A DNA stretch of 64,000 bases, taken from NCBI RefSeq assembly GCF_010093065.1, contig NZ_CP048113.1, positions 5,970,001 to 6,034,000 of the forward strand. Direction: 5' to 3'. The translations under genes and the position numbers were made by a program. The stretch's first letter is position 1; each line of letters starts with the position of its first letter. Below, piece by piece: positions 55,141 through 64,000 of this stretch. The notes under the pieces were generated by a model. It was not told the origin of the DNA, ran no database searches, and saw only the letters and a program-made list of their open reading frames with translations. The DNA is from Chitinophaga agri. Lineage in GTDB: Bacteria > Bacteroidota > Bacteroidia > Chitinophagales > Chitinophagaceae.

Positions 55141-56859
55141 ATGCAAAACAAAACATTCACTGTTGCCGATTATCTATTAACCCGTTTGAAACAACTCAAT
55201 GTTACTGAAGTCTTTCAGATACCTGGTGATTATGTAAAACACTTCACACAAACACTGGAACACTTTGATGGCGTGTCCGCTGTTGGAGCGATCAATGAAC
55301 TGGATGCTGCCTATGCCGCAGATGCCTACGGTCGTACCAGAGGACTGGGGGCCGTTTCCCTGCAATATGGTGTAAGTACTTTTATCGCTTTAAATGCGAT
55401 TGGCGGTGCCTATGTGGAACGTAGTCCTGTCATCGTCATCTCGGCCACGCCCGGAGCTGATGCCAGACAGATCACCAGAATGTATGATGTACTATATCAT
55501 CACTCTACCGGTAACCTGGACGCTGACCAGGAGGTGTATGACCAGGTCACTGTTGCTTCGGAAACACTCAGCACGTCAGCAGGCGCAGGAGAAAAGATCG
55601 ACCGGCTGATCATTGCTGCACTTACCTATAAAAGACCTGTATTTATCGAATGTTACAAGGAAGTATGGGGGGAGCCTTGCATGCCTCCTTCAGGTAAGCC
55701 TTTAAAACCCATCATCATCAAAAGTGAACCACTCGCACTTGTGAATGCCGTGGATACTGCCTGGGCCCAACTCACCGCTGCCCAGCAACCAATGATCTTT
55801 GCTGGCGTGGAACTGTTACGACACGGCCTCTCAGGACTATTACAGGAACTGATCGATGTAAGCGGATTCCTCTATACGACTACCAGTCTGGGTAAAACCG
55901 TGCTGGACGAAGGCGGAGACAAGTTTATAGGCACCTATTCCGATCAGGCATCTATTGAAAGTGTCCGTAACCTGGTTGCTTCGTCAGATTGCTTCCTGAC
56001 ACTGGGCACCATCATTACTGACGACTACCTCTGGTTCATCGAAAACAAATACGCCGATATGGTGCTGGCCACTACAGAGCTGGTAAGAGTTGGTTATTTC
56101 ATTTATGAGAATGTGACCATGGAAGACTTCATGAAGGCATTGATTGACCGGTTTAAGACGCATGGCAAGCCTTATCCGCTGGATGTCACTGCACCCCCTC
56201 AGCCAACCTATCCGGAGCCCTGGCTGTCTAATTCAGACCCCGTGTTTGCTGACCAGCCGCATATCCTTACCTATAACCGTTTTTTCCAGCATACAATGAA
56301 GTTCCTCACAGATAAGAACATGCTGAAAGACATCGTATGGACATTCGGTATCAGCTCCGCTATGTACGTGGCAACCAACGCCTATGGTTTACCGCAGAAC
56401 AGTTTCCTGTCTTCTGCTGCCTGGCAGATCATTGGATATGAAACCGGTGCTACTACCGGCGCGCAACTGGGTAGTGGAAAACGTGCCTGGGCCGTGGCTG
56501 GAGACGGAGGCTTTATGACGGTATGCCAGTCGTTATCCACATTGGCCCGTAACAAGCTCAATGCAGTGGTCTTTGTCATGAGTAACCAGGTATATGCCAT
56601 AGAGCAGGTATACGTGAATATGGATGCGTTTAAACCGGGTCCTGAGCATCAGTTTGACACCTTTGACCTGCTGCCCAAATGGGATTATCTCGCGCTGGCA
56701 AAGGCATATGGTGCAGAAGGATTCCGCGTTACGACGATCACAGAGCTGCAGGATTTACTGTTCGTACTCGCCGATATTAAAGACAAACCAGCATTGGTAG
56801 AAGTCGTGATCCCACAAAAAGACCTGCCTGGACAGATGCGTCGTCTGGGTAATGAATAA
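55141..56859 (+). CDS. Thiamine diphosphate-dependent 2-oxo acid decarboxylase
   Basis: 572 residues of the pyruvate/indolepyruvate decarboxylase type. Glu53 in INELDAAYAADAYGR activates the thiamine. The His-His pair 120-121 in LYHHSTGN is the active-site motif specific to decarboxylases. The TPP/Mg motif GDG (454-456) lies in AVAGDGGFM and runs to NQVYAIEQVY. The length fits the family. Expected reaction: 2-oxo acid to aldehyde plus CO2, in the cytoplasm. The substrate (indolepyruvate, phenylpyruvate, branched-chain or pyruvate) is not readable. The next gene, 39 bases away, encodes an amino acid/amine oxidase that could supply it. Confidence 0.92.
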   Translation: MQNKTFTVADYLLTRLKQLNVTEVFQIPGDYVKHFTQTLEHFDGVSAVGAINELDAAYAADAYGRTRGLGAVSLQYGVSTFIALNAIGGAYVERSPVIVISATPGADARQITRMYDVLYHHSTGNLDADQEVYDQVTVASETLSTSAGAGEKIDRLIIAALTYKRPVFIECYKEVWGEPCMPPSGKPLKPIIIKSEPLALVNAVDTAWAQLTAAQQPMIFAGVELLRHGLSGLLQELIDVSGFLYTTTSLGKTVLDEGGDKFIGTYSDQASIESVRNLVASSDCFLTLGTIITDDYLWFIENKYADMVLATTELVRVGYFIYENVTMEDFMKALIDRFKTHGKPYPLDVTAPPQPTYPEPWLSNSDPVFADQPHILTYNRFFQHTMKFLTDKNMLKDIVWTFGISSAMYVATNAYGLPQNSFLSSAAWQIIGYETGATTGAQLGSGKRAWAVAGDGGFMTVCQSLSTLARNKLNAVVFVMSNQVYAIEQVYVNMDAFKPGPEHQFDTFDLLPKWDYLALAKAYGAEGFRVTTITELQDLLFVLADIKDKPALVEVVIPQKDLPGQMRRLGNE

Positions 56860-56898
56860 CTACTATACATCACATCAACCTCAAATCTCTTATAAGCA

Positions 56899-58908
56899 AT
56901 GGCAACTAAGACCTATTCTATTTTTGGAGCCGGTGCAGCCGGACTATATACTGCCTGGCGCTTACTGAATGGTAAAGCGAAGAATGAAGTGGCGCAGGCA
57001 AAGCAGCTGACGAAAGGTGATACCCTGGAGTTATTTGACTGGGGACGCTATGCATTTACTGACAATGATGGTGGTACCCGTGAACCCGGTGCACGTGTCT
57101 GTACCTGGCACTATAAGGACGACCCCAATAATTCTTACCTGGAAGTAGGAGGAATGCGTTATTCCTATTGGGGAGGAGAAGACTTGGGACCGAAGAGTGG
57201 TGGTCACCGGTTAGTCACTACCGTTATTAATAAGTTAGGACTGGATCAGTATTCTGTACCATTTAATGAATCGACGAATCCGCTGTATTACCTGCGCACG
57301 AAGAATATGTACCTGAATCAGATCACTTCCAACAACCCCGCTCCCTATAATGTAGATCATTATGGTGCTTCAGACTCTCCGGATACTGGTTTCAATACAG
57401 TTGAAAGACTGGCAGTGACTGCCGGTTCCGGTCCCAAGACGCGTGCAGAATGGTGCGACTTTTATTCTAACGGCGTCATTAAGGTGGACATGCCGGATAC
57501 TTCTGCTTTTAAAAAAGGTGATAAGCTGAGCGATATCGGTTACTGGAACCTGATGTATGATCAGCTGGGGCCTGAAGGTTTCAGTTATACTGCAGACGGA
57601 AACGGTTATACTTCCAATGTGATCAACTGGAACTCCGCAGTCGCATTTCAGGCAAACAATGAGTTTACACCAGGTACAGAGTACCGCACGCTGACTAAAG
57701 GCTATTCCTACATGTTTACAGCGCTCTTTAAAGCGATTGTTGATCTGGCAGCTGAGAAGGGCATTAAGTTCAATTATCAGCCCAATACCCGTTTGCACTC
57801 CATTCTGAAGGTAGGAGATAAAGTTCGTTATACTACCGCTACGCGTGATAATCCGAATAAGAAGAATGGCACCTTCTTCACAGATGCCGCCTGGATGGCT
57901 ATGTCCCGTTATCCGGTTGAACTGGTAGCACAGGCTACCCGTTATGAAGATGTGGAGGGCGTGGATGTGTTGAATACCTCAAAGGTACAGCTGTACCTGG
58001 AGGCTGCGGTGCTGCAACCGTCCTATAAAGTAGGCATGTTCTTTCATGAGCCCTGGTGGGCCGATAACTCGACAAATCCACCTCCCTATCCGGCACAGAT
58101 AAATAGTTATGAAGTGACGAAAGATGTGATCACGGCATTGGGAAAAGAAGGTTTTCCACAGGCTTATCTTACAATAATGGAAAATGATACCAGCATTATG
58201 GAAGTGCCGTTTGCATCAACGGTAGCTTTTATCAAGGCGGTTGAATCCAGTATTAAACACCGGTTGACGGTAACGGAAGAACAGCAGTTATTAGGTGCTG
58301 CGGAGCGTAATACGATCGGACCGAGTGTAACAGATACACCTATCCGGCAGGTAGTGTATTTCGGTAATAATGCATTGGTACAGGGCGAAAAGAAGATATA
58401 TGGACTCTTAGCTGCTTATGATGATGAGATGTATACCACATTCTGGCGGGAGCTGGAATTGGGTTCGGATAAGACAAGGCGGGTGCCTACAGCAGAAGAT
58501 TATCAGACATTACAAGGGCCACGTGAGCCTTCTGAAGCGATGATTAAAATGCTGCGGGCACAGTTGGCCGCGGTACATTTTGGGCCGGCGTCCGATTACA
58601 CCATGGTCCCTAAGCCGCTTGAGACGAGGTATATGGACTGGTCACTGCCACCATTTGCAGCAGGCTATCACGCCTGGGCAGCGCATTATGATGTATGTGA
58701 TGTGCAGCAGAAGATCAGGAAGCCGTCGTCACTAAATCCGGGGCAGGATGCGAATATCTTTATTGTAGGAGAGGCGTATTCCAATGACCAGGCATGGGTA
58801 GAAGGGGCTTATTGTACAGCGGAGTCGGTACTGAACGACTTCTTCGGCATTGAGCCGCTGATCAGTCCTGTGAATTATCCATTTATATGTCCCTGTTCAA
58901 AGGCATAG
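56899..58908 (+). CDS. FAD-dependent L-amino acid/monoamine oxidase
   Basis: 669 residues. The FAD-binding Rossmann motif YSIFGAGAAGLYTAWRLL is at the N-terminus. YLEVGGMRYSYWGGEDLG matches the 'GGMR' flavin-contact motif of amine and L-amino acid oxidases. The C-terminal FAD box is IFIVGEAYSNDQAWVEGAYCTAES. There is no signal peptide. It is longer than classic monoamine oxidases (about 450-520) because of an inserted middle region (about 150-300). It would oxidise an amino acid or amine to the oxo acid or imine with peroxide release. The coupling with the decarboxylase gene favours an amino acid substrate. Confidence 0.85.
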   Translation: MATKTYSIFGAGAAGLYTAWRLLNGKAKNEVAQAKQLTKGDTLELFDWGRYAFTDNDGGTREPGARVCTWHYKDDPNNSYLEVGGMRYSYWGGEDLGPKSGGHRLVTTVINKLGLDQYSVPFNESTNPLYYLRTKNMYLNQITSNNPAPYNVDHYGASDSPDTGFNTVERLAVTAGSGPKTRAEWCDFYSNGVIKVDMPDTSAFKKGDKLSDIGYWNLMYDQLGPEGFSYTADGNGYTSNVINWNSAVAFQANNEFTPGTEYRTLTKGYSYMFTALFKAIVDLAAEKGIKFNYQPNTRLHSILKVGDKVRYTTATRDNPNKKNGTFFTDAAWMAMSRYPVELVAQATRYEDVEGVDVLNTSKVQLYLEAAVLQPSYKVGMFFHEPWWADNSTNPPPYPAQINSYEVTKDVITALGKEGFPQAYLTIMENDTSIMEVPFASTVAFIKAVESSIKHRLTVTEEQQLLGAAERNTIGPSVTDTPIRQVVYFGNNALVQGEKKIYGLLAAYDDEMYTTFWRELELGSDKTRRVPTAEDYQTLQGPREPSEAMIKMLRAQLAAVHFGPASDYTMVPKPLETRYMDWSLPPFAAGYHAWAAHYDVCDVQQKIRKPSSLNPGQDANIFIVGEAYSNDQAWVEGAYCTAESVLNDFFGIEPLISPVNYPFICPCSKA

Positions 58909-58923
58909 CACAGTGAATAAATA

Positions 58924-58955
58924 CAAAGCCCGCTGTACATGTACGGCGGGCTTTG
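58924..58955. terminator. Bidirectional terminator
   Basis: A 10-bp perfect stem (58924-58933 with 58946-58955) with an extended inner stem, between the convergent oxidase gene and the membrane-protein gene. Confidence 0.8.
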
Positions 58956-58973
58956 TTATCGTTATATAGTTTA

Positions 58974-59573
58974 TCAATGTGGTAATGCCACGCTTTTCGC
59001 GTCGGCTACTTTCAGTGATAAGCGGGTGATAGAGTCGTTCAGAACCACATATTTTTCTTTCAGTAACTCTTTCCTTTTACGGTCCAGGTTTCCCATGGTG
59101 AGGGAATCGGTGATATTGGAAAGGTTTTCCTTATACCTGTTGAAACGCTCACGCTGTACAGGGTTATGTTCGCCATCTATATATTTCTGTAAGGTATCCA
59201 GATAGCTGTTCTGTCTCGATCTGGCATCTGTCAGCATCGGATTATCCAGATTACGGGAAAGGCTGTCTGACAATAGTCTGCTTTTCTGTGTCGTAGCCAG
59301 TATATTGAGAACGGTATCTTTACTCTTGATCAGGGCAGCCTGGTCTGAGATCACGTTGTTTTTATAGGAAGTGCTCATGAATGTGAAAACGCCAACGGTC
59401 ACTGTCATGATAAAACAAACCAGCATATACCGGTTGATCATCTTGATGATATTGGGGTTTACCTTGGGCAGTGTCACCAGACTGCTAATGAGTTTATAGG
59501 CCAGGAACATCAATAAAAAGCCAAATCCGGACAGACCGGTACCCAATATCTGTACGATATCTATATTATCCAT
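58974..59573 (-). CDS. Hypothetical two-TM coiled-coil protein
   Basis: 199 residues. Two transmembrane helices (about 8-30 and 47-68) are followed by a long charged helical region (about 75-190) with heptad-like character, probably a coiled coil. No known family is recognised. It lies downstream of the heme-c lipoprotein gene on the same strand (134 bases), so it may belong to that transcript. Confidence 0.7.
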   Translation of the reverse strand: MDNIDIVQILGTGLSGFGFLLMFLAYKLISSLVTLPKVNPNIIKMINRYMLVCFIMTVTVGVFTFMSTSYKNNVISDQAALIKSKDTVLNILATTQKSRLLSDSLSRNLDNPMLTDARSRQNSYLDTLQKYIDGEHNPVQRERFNRYKENLSNITDSLTMGNLDRKRKELLKEKYVVLNDSITRLSLKVADAKSVALPH

Positions 59574-59707
59574 GGTATAGGTTTGAATGTCAATTTGGAG
59601 TCAAATATAGATTATTTTAAATGTATTATTCAATAGGTGCAGCGAGGGCTATAAAAAGAAACAGCCCGAAAACGGGCCGTAACTTGTTCTTCTCATTTAT
59701 TACCGTC

Positions 59708-61201
59708 CTATTTTTTATCAACTGCTTTTTTATGCTGTACGTCCTTTGGATATTTTGCATTGAACATGGAGAATGTATAGTCTGCGGCAAACCTTGGATT
59801 GGTATCTGTCGGAATAGGTGCTATCTGCGTGAACTTGTGACAGTTGGTGCAGGTAGTGTTCTGGATATACGTTTCCATCGTAGTGTTTGCTACAGGCTGC
59901 GTTTTTGCATCAGGAAGCATACCTTCCGGGTGTAGCGGCTGGATCTGCGGTTGCTTAGGCAGCGCAGGGTGCTTGAATGACCAGAGCACATTAACGAGGT
60001 TATAGTGTTCCCAGATAGAACCCGGATATTTCTTCGCAATGTATGCATGCAGTTTGGCGTTGGCCGCCTGCGCCGCTGAGTCGATTGGGAATTGCCTTTT
60101 CACCTGGATCGGAACAGGGCCCAGTCCTGAACAGAGATAGTATGGAGGGGCCTGATTCGGTATATTAGCGATGGTATATGTACCAGGGGTGTTATTACAG
60201 GCGGCAGATACAGTGACTGTTTGTGGTTTGTAAGCAGGGTTATAGAAATTATAACTGCGGGAGGTGGTATCTGTCTGATTCATATCCGGGGCGTTGTCTT
60301 CATGCTCGAAGGTAGTCCACACCCATTGTGGCTGTGAGGTTGTTTTCTGCAGGATGTGAAGGCCTACCAGTGCGACAATGGAAAAGCGGAACTTACCAGT
60401 TTTAAAATCCTGTACCACTGCTTTAGACAGCTTATAGGTATTCCATTTCGGATTGTCTGGATCCAGTACTTCCAGCCAGGCAGATTTGATCTCTATAGCG
60501 CCCTGTGCCCCCTGATACTGCCCCTGCGGGAATACGATAGGCTTACCTTCTTTTACGAATGTATGCTGGTTGTAAGCATTGTAAAATTGATTTTGTACGA
60601 TGTAATTATACTCGTCCTGATTAAAGTGGATGGCATACCATACGTTGGTACCGTTCGTGGCACCCAGCCAGGCGGGACTGAACTGTGGTTGTGCCTCTTC
60701 TGTGTTCAGACTGTCGAGGAACATCGGCAGGCCATCAAATTTGCTGGTCATTCCCAGCAGGAGGGTGGCTTCAGAAATGCGTTTGTCCTCCCTCAGTACT
60801 TCTTCCGGTAGATTAACAGTAGGTTTGGCCTGTTTCCATGCACGGGGTGCAGCACCATCTGGCAGATATACTTCCTGCGAAGTAATAAATGTTTCCCATT
60901 GCACAGGTGCGGTGCTGTTGGGTTGGCCGAAGAAGTCACCGTCGGTAGGCCAGTTAAGGGTCACAAACTCCCACCAGCCAAAACAATTTGCATTGGTCTG
61001 ACTGCTAAATTGCCCATTGGCAAGGTCTCCCGGAATGTCAGGCCCGAACGGGATGCTCACGCTGTCATTGCATTGACAGGAGGTGGAGTCGGTATCACCG
61101 GTCTGCCCAGTTTTTTTGTTGCCGTTTGTACATGACAGATAGACAATAGCCGAAACGAAAATGGCGACTAACCATAGTTTTTTTTAAAGAATGTGTTTCA
61201 T
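59708..61201 (-). pseudogene. Heme-c-motif lipoprotein with in-frame stop in the signal peptide
   Basis: The continuous frame from GTG 61060 encodes 450 residues with a CxxCH heme-c motif near the C-terminus (TTCTNCHKF). Upstream in the same frame lies a lipoprotein signal (KKLWLVAIFVSAIVYLSC, then a Cys-rich spacer). The matching ATG is at 61199-61201, but codon 6 (61184-61186) is TAA where AAA would give a run of three Lys. The GTG would make a protein without any export signal, although a heme-c protein must be exported. So the gene is either silenced by one substitution, read through, or affected by a sequencing error in an 8-A run. The central family is not recognised. Confidence 0.65.
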
Positions 61202-61624
61202 TTTTCAAATGGAGATTTGACGTGATGAGGTGAAACATACCGGCAATAGCTTCACAGGCAGGCCATCACTCCTGCGTATGATATTATGGTGAACAAGCAT
61301 TATAATGCACTGTACTATTGCCGTACAGTTTTTGGATAAGGTCTAATTCAAAATGTTATGGATTCCAAGTTTGATCGGTTGATGTAATCGTTATGGTTTT
61401 TGAGTCGCGGTTTGAGGTCAGTCCGTAAATCCAATATACAGCTATTTTCAGATATAGAAGAGATAAATGTTTTAAAATGAGAACGTTAGTATTATAAGGA
61501 ATTTTAAATTGTTAGGAAGATGGTATATGTAATTAGGCGTTTCTGCCTGAATACTTTTATGCTATATGAAATGCATATCCAATCATAAAAGACAGGGCGC
61601 TTTCAATAATTGAAAGCGCCCTTG
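61202..61624. other. Intergenic, contains only a repeat
   Basis: About 420 bases upstream of the heme-c lipoprotein gene. The first 330 bases show no gene or clear motif. The last 93 hold the second copy of the hairpin repeat. Confidence 0.6.
61532..61624 (+). repeat. Dispersed hairpin-containing repeat, copy 2
   Basis: It starts ATTAGG-GTTTCTGCCTGAA and ends with the hairpin AGGGCGCTTTCAATAATTGA... pairing with TTGAAAGCGCCCT. It aligns along its length with 46381-46475. Here it follows the 3' end of the LysE remnant (minus strand). Confidence 0.65.
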
Positions 61625-61639
61625 CCGTGCTAAAGTCTA

Positions 61640-61785
61640 GTTTTTTCTTACTAAGGACAACGGATATACCCATATACACCAGGTACAATGCACCCAGGTA
61701 TTTAGGTTTGAAAATGCGAGGGCGGATTGTGCAAATATCATCGACAGACCAAAGGCAGCAACATCGTATGCTTATACAGGTAACG
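61640..61785 (-). pseudogene. LysE-family transporter remnant
   Basis: In one minus-strand frame the translation reads DVAAFGLSMIFAQSALAFS. In another it continues KPKYLGALYLVYMGISVVLSKKK. Together they are the conserved middle of LysE/RhtB amino acid exporters (second and third membrane helices), broken by a frameshift near 61708. Both ends of the gene are missing. It is squeezed between the DinB-type gene and the hairpin repeat. Confidence 0.7.
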
Positions 61786-61809
61786 ATTATTGCCCTGATA
61801 GCTGCTTTA

Positions 61810-62340
61810 TTAACAGGTAAATAGCTGATTGTCAATTCTTTTCTTCTGCCGGAAATGGTGCCTCATATGCATTTCCATGAACTGAAGCCATTCCAGGGCT
61901 GTGAAGAAAAGCAGTCCCGGATGCAGGGATTTTCCTTTTGCGGCGGATAAGTCATACGTTTGGTGCAGGTTATTCACTTCATCTTTGATCTGGATAAGCG
62001 CCTCTAGCAGCACTTCCTTACTATCGGGTTGCGGGATGATTGTACCGGTGGCTGGCCCCTCTATCCGGATGTCGGGAAATGCGTGCCGCCGGAACATTTC
62101 TCTGGCGTTGGAATGCATATCTTCTTCATAATACCTGTCCTGTAGCAGCGCATCTTTCATCTGCTGAAGCTGGTATTTTGTGTCGTCGATGAGATGAACG
62201 TATACCTGCCCAAGTGACCAGCCACCTTGTTGTGGCAGGACATGCAGCATGGCAATAGTGTAGTCGTTCAGGTAATTGATCCATTGGGAGATCGTTTCAT
62301 TGAATTGCTGTACAATATCGGATGTGTTCGTTGATTCCAT
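61810..62340 (-). CDS. DinB-family protein (DinB_2 type)
   Basis: 176 residues, a four-helix bundle protein. LGQVYVHLIDDTKYQLQQM and the C-terminal EMHMRHHFRQKKRID hold the His residues that bind a metal in this superfamily. Members act as thiol-dependent transferases or are uncharacterised stress proteins. The substrate is unknown. It is a single gene divergent from the next one. Confidence 0.87.
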   Translation of the reverse strand: MESTNTSDIVQQFNETISQWINYLNDYTIAMLHVLPQQGGWSLGQVYVHLIDDTKYQLQQMKDALLQDRYYEEDMHSNAREMFRRHAFPDIRIEGPATGTIIPQPDSKEVLLEALIQIKDEVNNLHQTYDLSAAKGKSLHPGLLFFTALEWLQFMEMHMRHHFRQKKRIDNQLFTC

Positions 62341-62546
62341 GGATGAATATTGATGTGGAAAAGTATGTGAGCAAAGTTACAAGCCTTCTGGAATATGTGG
62401 ATAATAGTTGTTTTCAGGGTTTTAAATGGCTAAAACTCAATGAAGTTTTCACAAATGTGGTATAAATGGGTTTGAGTTTATATATTTACCTCCCATTGCA
62501 GACAATTATTGAAGACCTCATTTTAGAACGCTAATTAGTACTTTTT

Positions 62547-63209
62547 ATGGGATTAGACTGGCGCCCGTTAGGTAAACCTAAACCGGGGTATAAGGATCGA
62601 TTTGATCAGTTGCTTCGTATCCTTCAAGGCATTGACCCAATACCTGTAAAACCTGATAGTAAAAAGCGATTTACCAGAGAAGAGCTGAAGCAGGAGTGGT
62701 TCGATATCCAGCTTCCTTCCTATGAGACGATTCACGCGCCTATGGTAGGACGGGACCCGGAAGCGGATGCCTGGGTGAAAGCACAATATGAGGAAAGTGA
62801 TAAGTCGGACTCACTGGACTACTGGTACCGGCATTACCAGGGCTACTATGTAATAGAACTGGCGAAAGAAACAGACGGAGTACCCGTATATATATCAGAG
62901 GCGCAGGATGAAAATGTGTTCAGGGGGAAGTTCTTAACAACCTTCTGTGAAGAACTCATAGGTAAAGAACTATACGAAAAGGCCTGGAAAACGCTTACCG
63001 CAGATGAAACCCTGCGGTACGGAGAGGAATTGCTGGAAGTGGCCGAACAGTTAGCCACCAGGCATAACCTGACGCACCTGAAAGATCAGCATATGCCGCC
63101 CGATGCAGAGGTAGGCACCATGCCCAGTAAAGTACATATTTTATATTCCGCAGCCCGCTGGCTGATCTTTTACGGAAAGAACGGACATGGCTTTGAGGCA
63201 GATGCCTGA
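62547..63209 (+). CDS. Conserved hypothetical protein
   Basis: 220 residues, soluble, acidic and rich in aromatic residues (GLDWRPLGKPKPGYKDRF at the start, YWYRHYQGYYVIELAKETDG in the middle). No known domain or active-site motif is recognised. Codon use is like that of the neighbours. There is no signal peptide. Confidence 0.75.
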   Translation: MGLDWRPLGKPKPGYKDRFDQLLRILQGIDPIPVKPDSKKRFTREELKQEWFDIQLPSYETIHAPMVGRDPEADAWVKAQYEESDKSDSLDYWYRHYQGYYVIELAKETDGVPVYISEAQDENVFRGKFLTTFCEELIGKELYEKAWKTLTADETLRYGEELLEVAEQLATRHNLTHLKDQHMPPDAEVGTMPSKVHILYSAARWLIFYGKNGHGFEADA

Positions 63210-63302
63210 TGAAATAGCAGATCGCAGTCAGCAGTTCTGCATATTGTTTGGGGATTCGCAGCAAGCATGTTAGCTTTGCCGGCCTTAATTATACCGGATA
63301 AC

Positions 63303-63656
63303 ATGGTAAGACGTAATGCTATAATAGGATTGGCCATCATAATGTTTGCGCTGATCGGTTACTATTACTACAACTACTCGTATGTAGAGATGGAGCCTTT
63401 GGTAAAGAATACTTTCAGCGGTAAAGCTGAAAAGATACAGGTAGATACAGCGTTCTATCAGCGACTGGCGTTCATCCTGGAAAAGGAAGGACAAGCTTTC
63501 CAGCTGGATGATGCTGGTAGCGTAATGTTGCTGCGCGTGGATGCCAGAGACGAGGCGTTTGTACTGAAGTATACAGACAGTGCCAAAGATAGTACCCGGA
63601 TCAAAGTGTTACAACAACAGGAAAAAACAGATAATGAAAAGGGGAACGGCAAGTAA
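63303..63656 (+). CDS. Hypothetical single-pass membrane protein
   Basis: 117 residues from ATG 63303 (an ATG at 63267 is in frame but would put extra residues before the membrane helix). One transmembrane segment (about 5-24, NAIIGLAIIMFALIGYYYY) is followed by a small globular part and a Lys/Glu-rich tail. No family is recognised. Confidence 0.65.
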   Translation: MVRRNAIIGLAIIMFALIGYYYYNYSYVEMEPLVKNTFSGKAEKIQVDTAFYQRLAFILEKEGQAFQLDDAGSVMLLRVDARDEAFVLKYTDSAKDSTRIKVLQQQEKTDNEKGNGK

Positions 63657-63693
63657 CAGCAGGAACGATATTATTCCGATGAGGAGATCACAG

Positions 63694-63726
63694 AAAAAGC
63701 TGGCGTATGACAACGCCAGCTTTTTT
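63694..63726. terminator. Bidirectional terminator
   Basis: AAAAAGCTGGCGT (63694-63706) pairs with ACGCCAGCTTTTT (63713-63725), followed by T residues, between convergent small genes. Confidence 0.88.
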
Positions 63727-63742
63727 ATTTACATGAGGCAAT

Positions 63743-63976
63743 TTATAAGGGGCCCTTCAGTTGACCAGCCACATGGCGGAACTGATCGATCAGTTCATTT
63801 AACCGGGATTGCTGTTTTTTAACTGTCTTAGGCTTAATATAAAGCCAGTTGAAGGCGATCCATGCAAGTGTCAGTCCGTAGGCGAAAATTGCGCCATACA
63901 GGCTCATTTTAGCGGCATATTCATACATGTATAAACAGATGCCAGCAGAAAGCATTAGAAAGTAACTGTTGATCAT
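63743..63976 (-). CDS. Hypothetical small membrane protein
   Basis: 77 residues with two membrane helices (about 4-20 and 27-48), then a basic linker and an amphipathic C-terminal helix (LNELIDQFRHVAGQL). No family is recognised. It lies 24 bases from the window end, so its upstream context is not visible. Confidence 0.65.
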   Translation of the reverse strand: MINSYFLMLSAGICLYMYEYAAKMSLYGAIFAYGLTLAWIAFNWLYIKPKTVKKQQSRLNELIDQFRHVAGQLKGPL

Positions 63977-64000
63977 GGTTGTTTGCAGGAACAGCTGTTT

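Noticed and set aside
61557..61835. Open frame of 92 codons on the minus strand as a gene
   Set aside because: Only its middle is LysE-like; the rest of the family sequence is in another frame, so it is part of a remnant.

Overview
The window looks like chromosomal DNA of a Chitinophaga-type member of the Bacteroidota (Chitinophagaceae). The evidence is a SusC/SusD pair, lipoproteins with Bacteroidota-style lipoboxes, type IX secretion (T9SS) type B sorting domains, PorP/SprF-family proteins, many glycoside hydrolases with signal peptides, weak Shine-Dalgarno sequences, and a few TTTG / TAnnTTTG promoter matches. No phage, plasmid, insertion sequence or CRISPR array is visible. One tRNA gene (Gln, UUG) is present and no rRNA.

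Layout. 208-1860: a DUF4254 protein and a family 9 glycosyltransferase. 2011-2081: tRNA-Gln, followed by a decayed dihydrofolate-reductase-family pseudogene. 2620-3776: an acyl-CoA thioesterase and a membrane protein. 3834-8088 (minus): acyltransferase, methyltransferase, TerC-type membrane protein and a two-domain SDR/DUF2867 protein. 8224-13462 (plus): a HAD hydrolase, then a GH127-like and a GH78 enzyme. 13712-16102: a soluble S26-type peptidase-like protein, a 1.1 kb gene-free tract rich in inverted and direct repeats, and a secreted protein. 16140-18816 (minus): a LuxR-type response regulator and a TPR histidine kinase.

19254-43368 is the most striking region. Nine closely spaced plus-strand genes encode SusC, SusD, a zinc metallohydrolase lipoprotein, a DUF4302 lipoprotein, a 2973-residue and a 1375-residue surface protein (both with an IgGFN-binding-type module and a T9SS type B C-terminal domain), then PorP/SprF, an OmpA-family protein and a second PorP/SprF. 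I read this as one nutrient-capture and adhesion operon that carries its own outer-membrane secretion partners, one per large cargo. The two-component pair lies divergently upstream and is a candidate regulator. A lipoprotein with a short collagen-like tract follows.

44142-53161: a GH92 enzyme, an ArsR-family regulator divergent from a diaminopimelate decarboxylase gene that abuts a SUFU-domain gene, DUF4846 and DUF1349 proteins, and a GH2 enzyme. 53596-54465: a bacterial PARG-type macrodomain protein. 55141-58908: a thiamine-diphosphate 2-oxo acid decarboxylase next to a flavin amino acid/amine oxidase, which together suggest amino acid to aldehyde conversion. 58974-61201 (minus): a membrane protein and a heme-c-motif lipoprotein whose signal peptide carries an in-frame stop. 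The end holds a LysE-family remnant, a DinB-family protein and small hypothetical proteins.

Three gene remnants (dihydrofolate reductase family, LysE family, a C-terminal repeat fragment) and a roughly 93-bp hairpin-containing repeat present twice show decay and rearrangement in the gaps. All family names come from reading the translations; no database search was possible.
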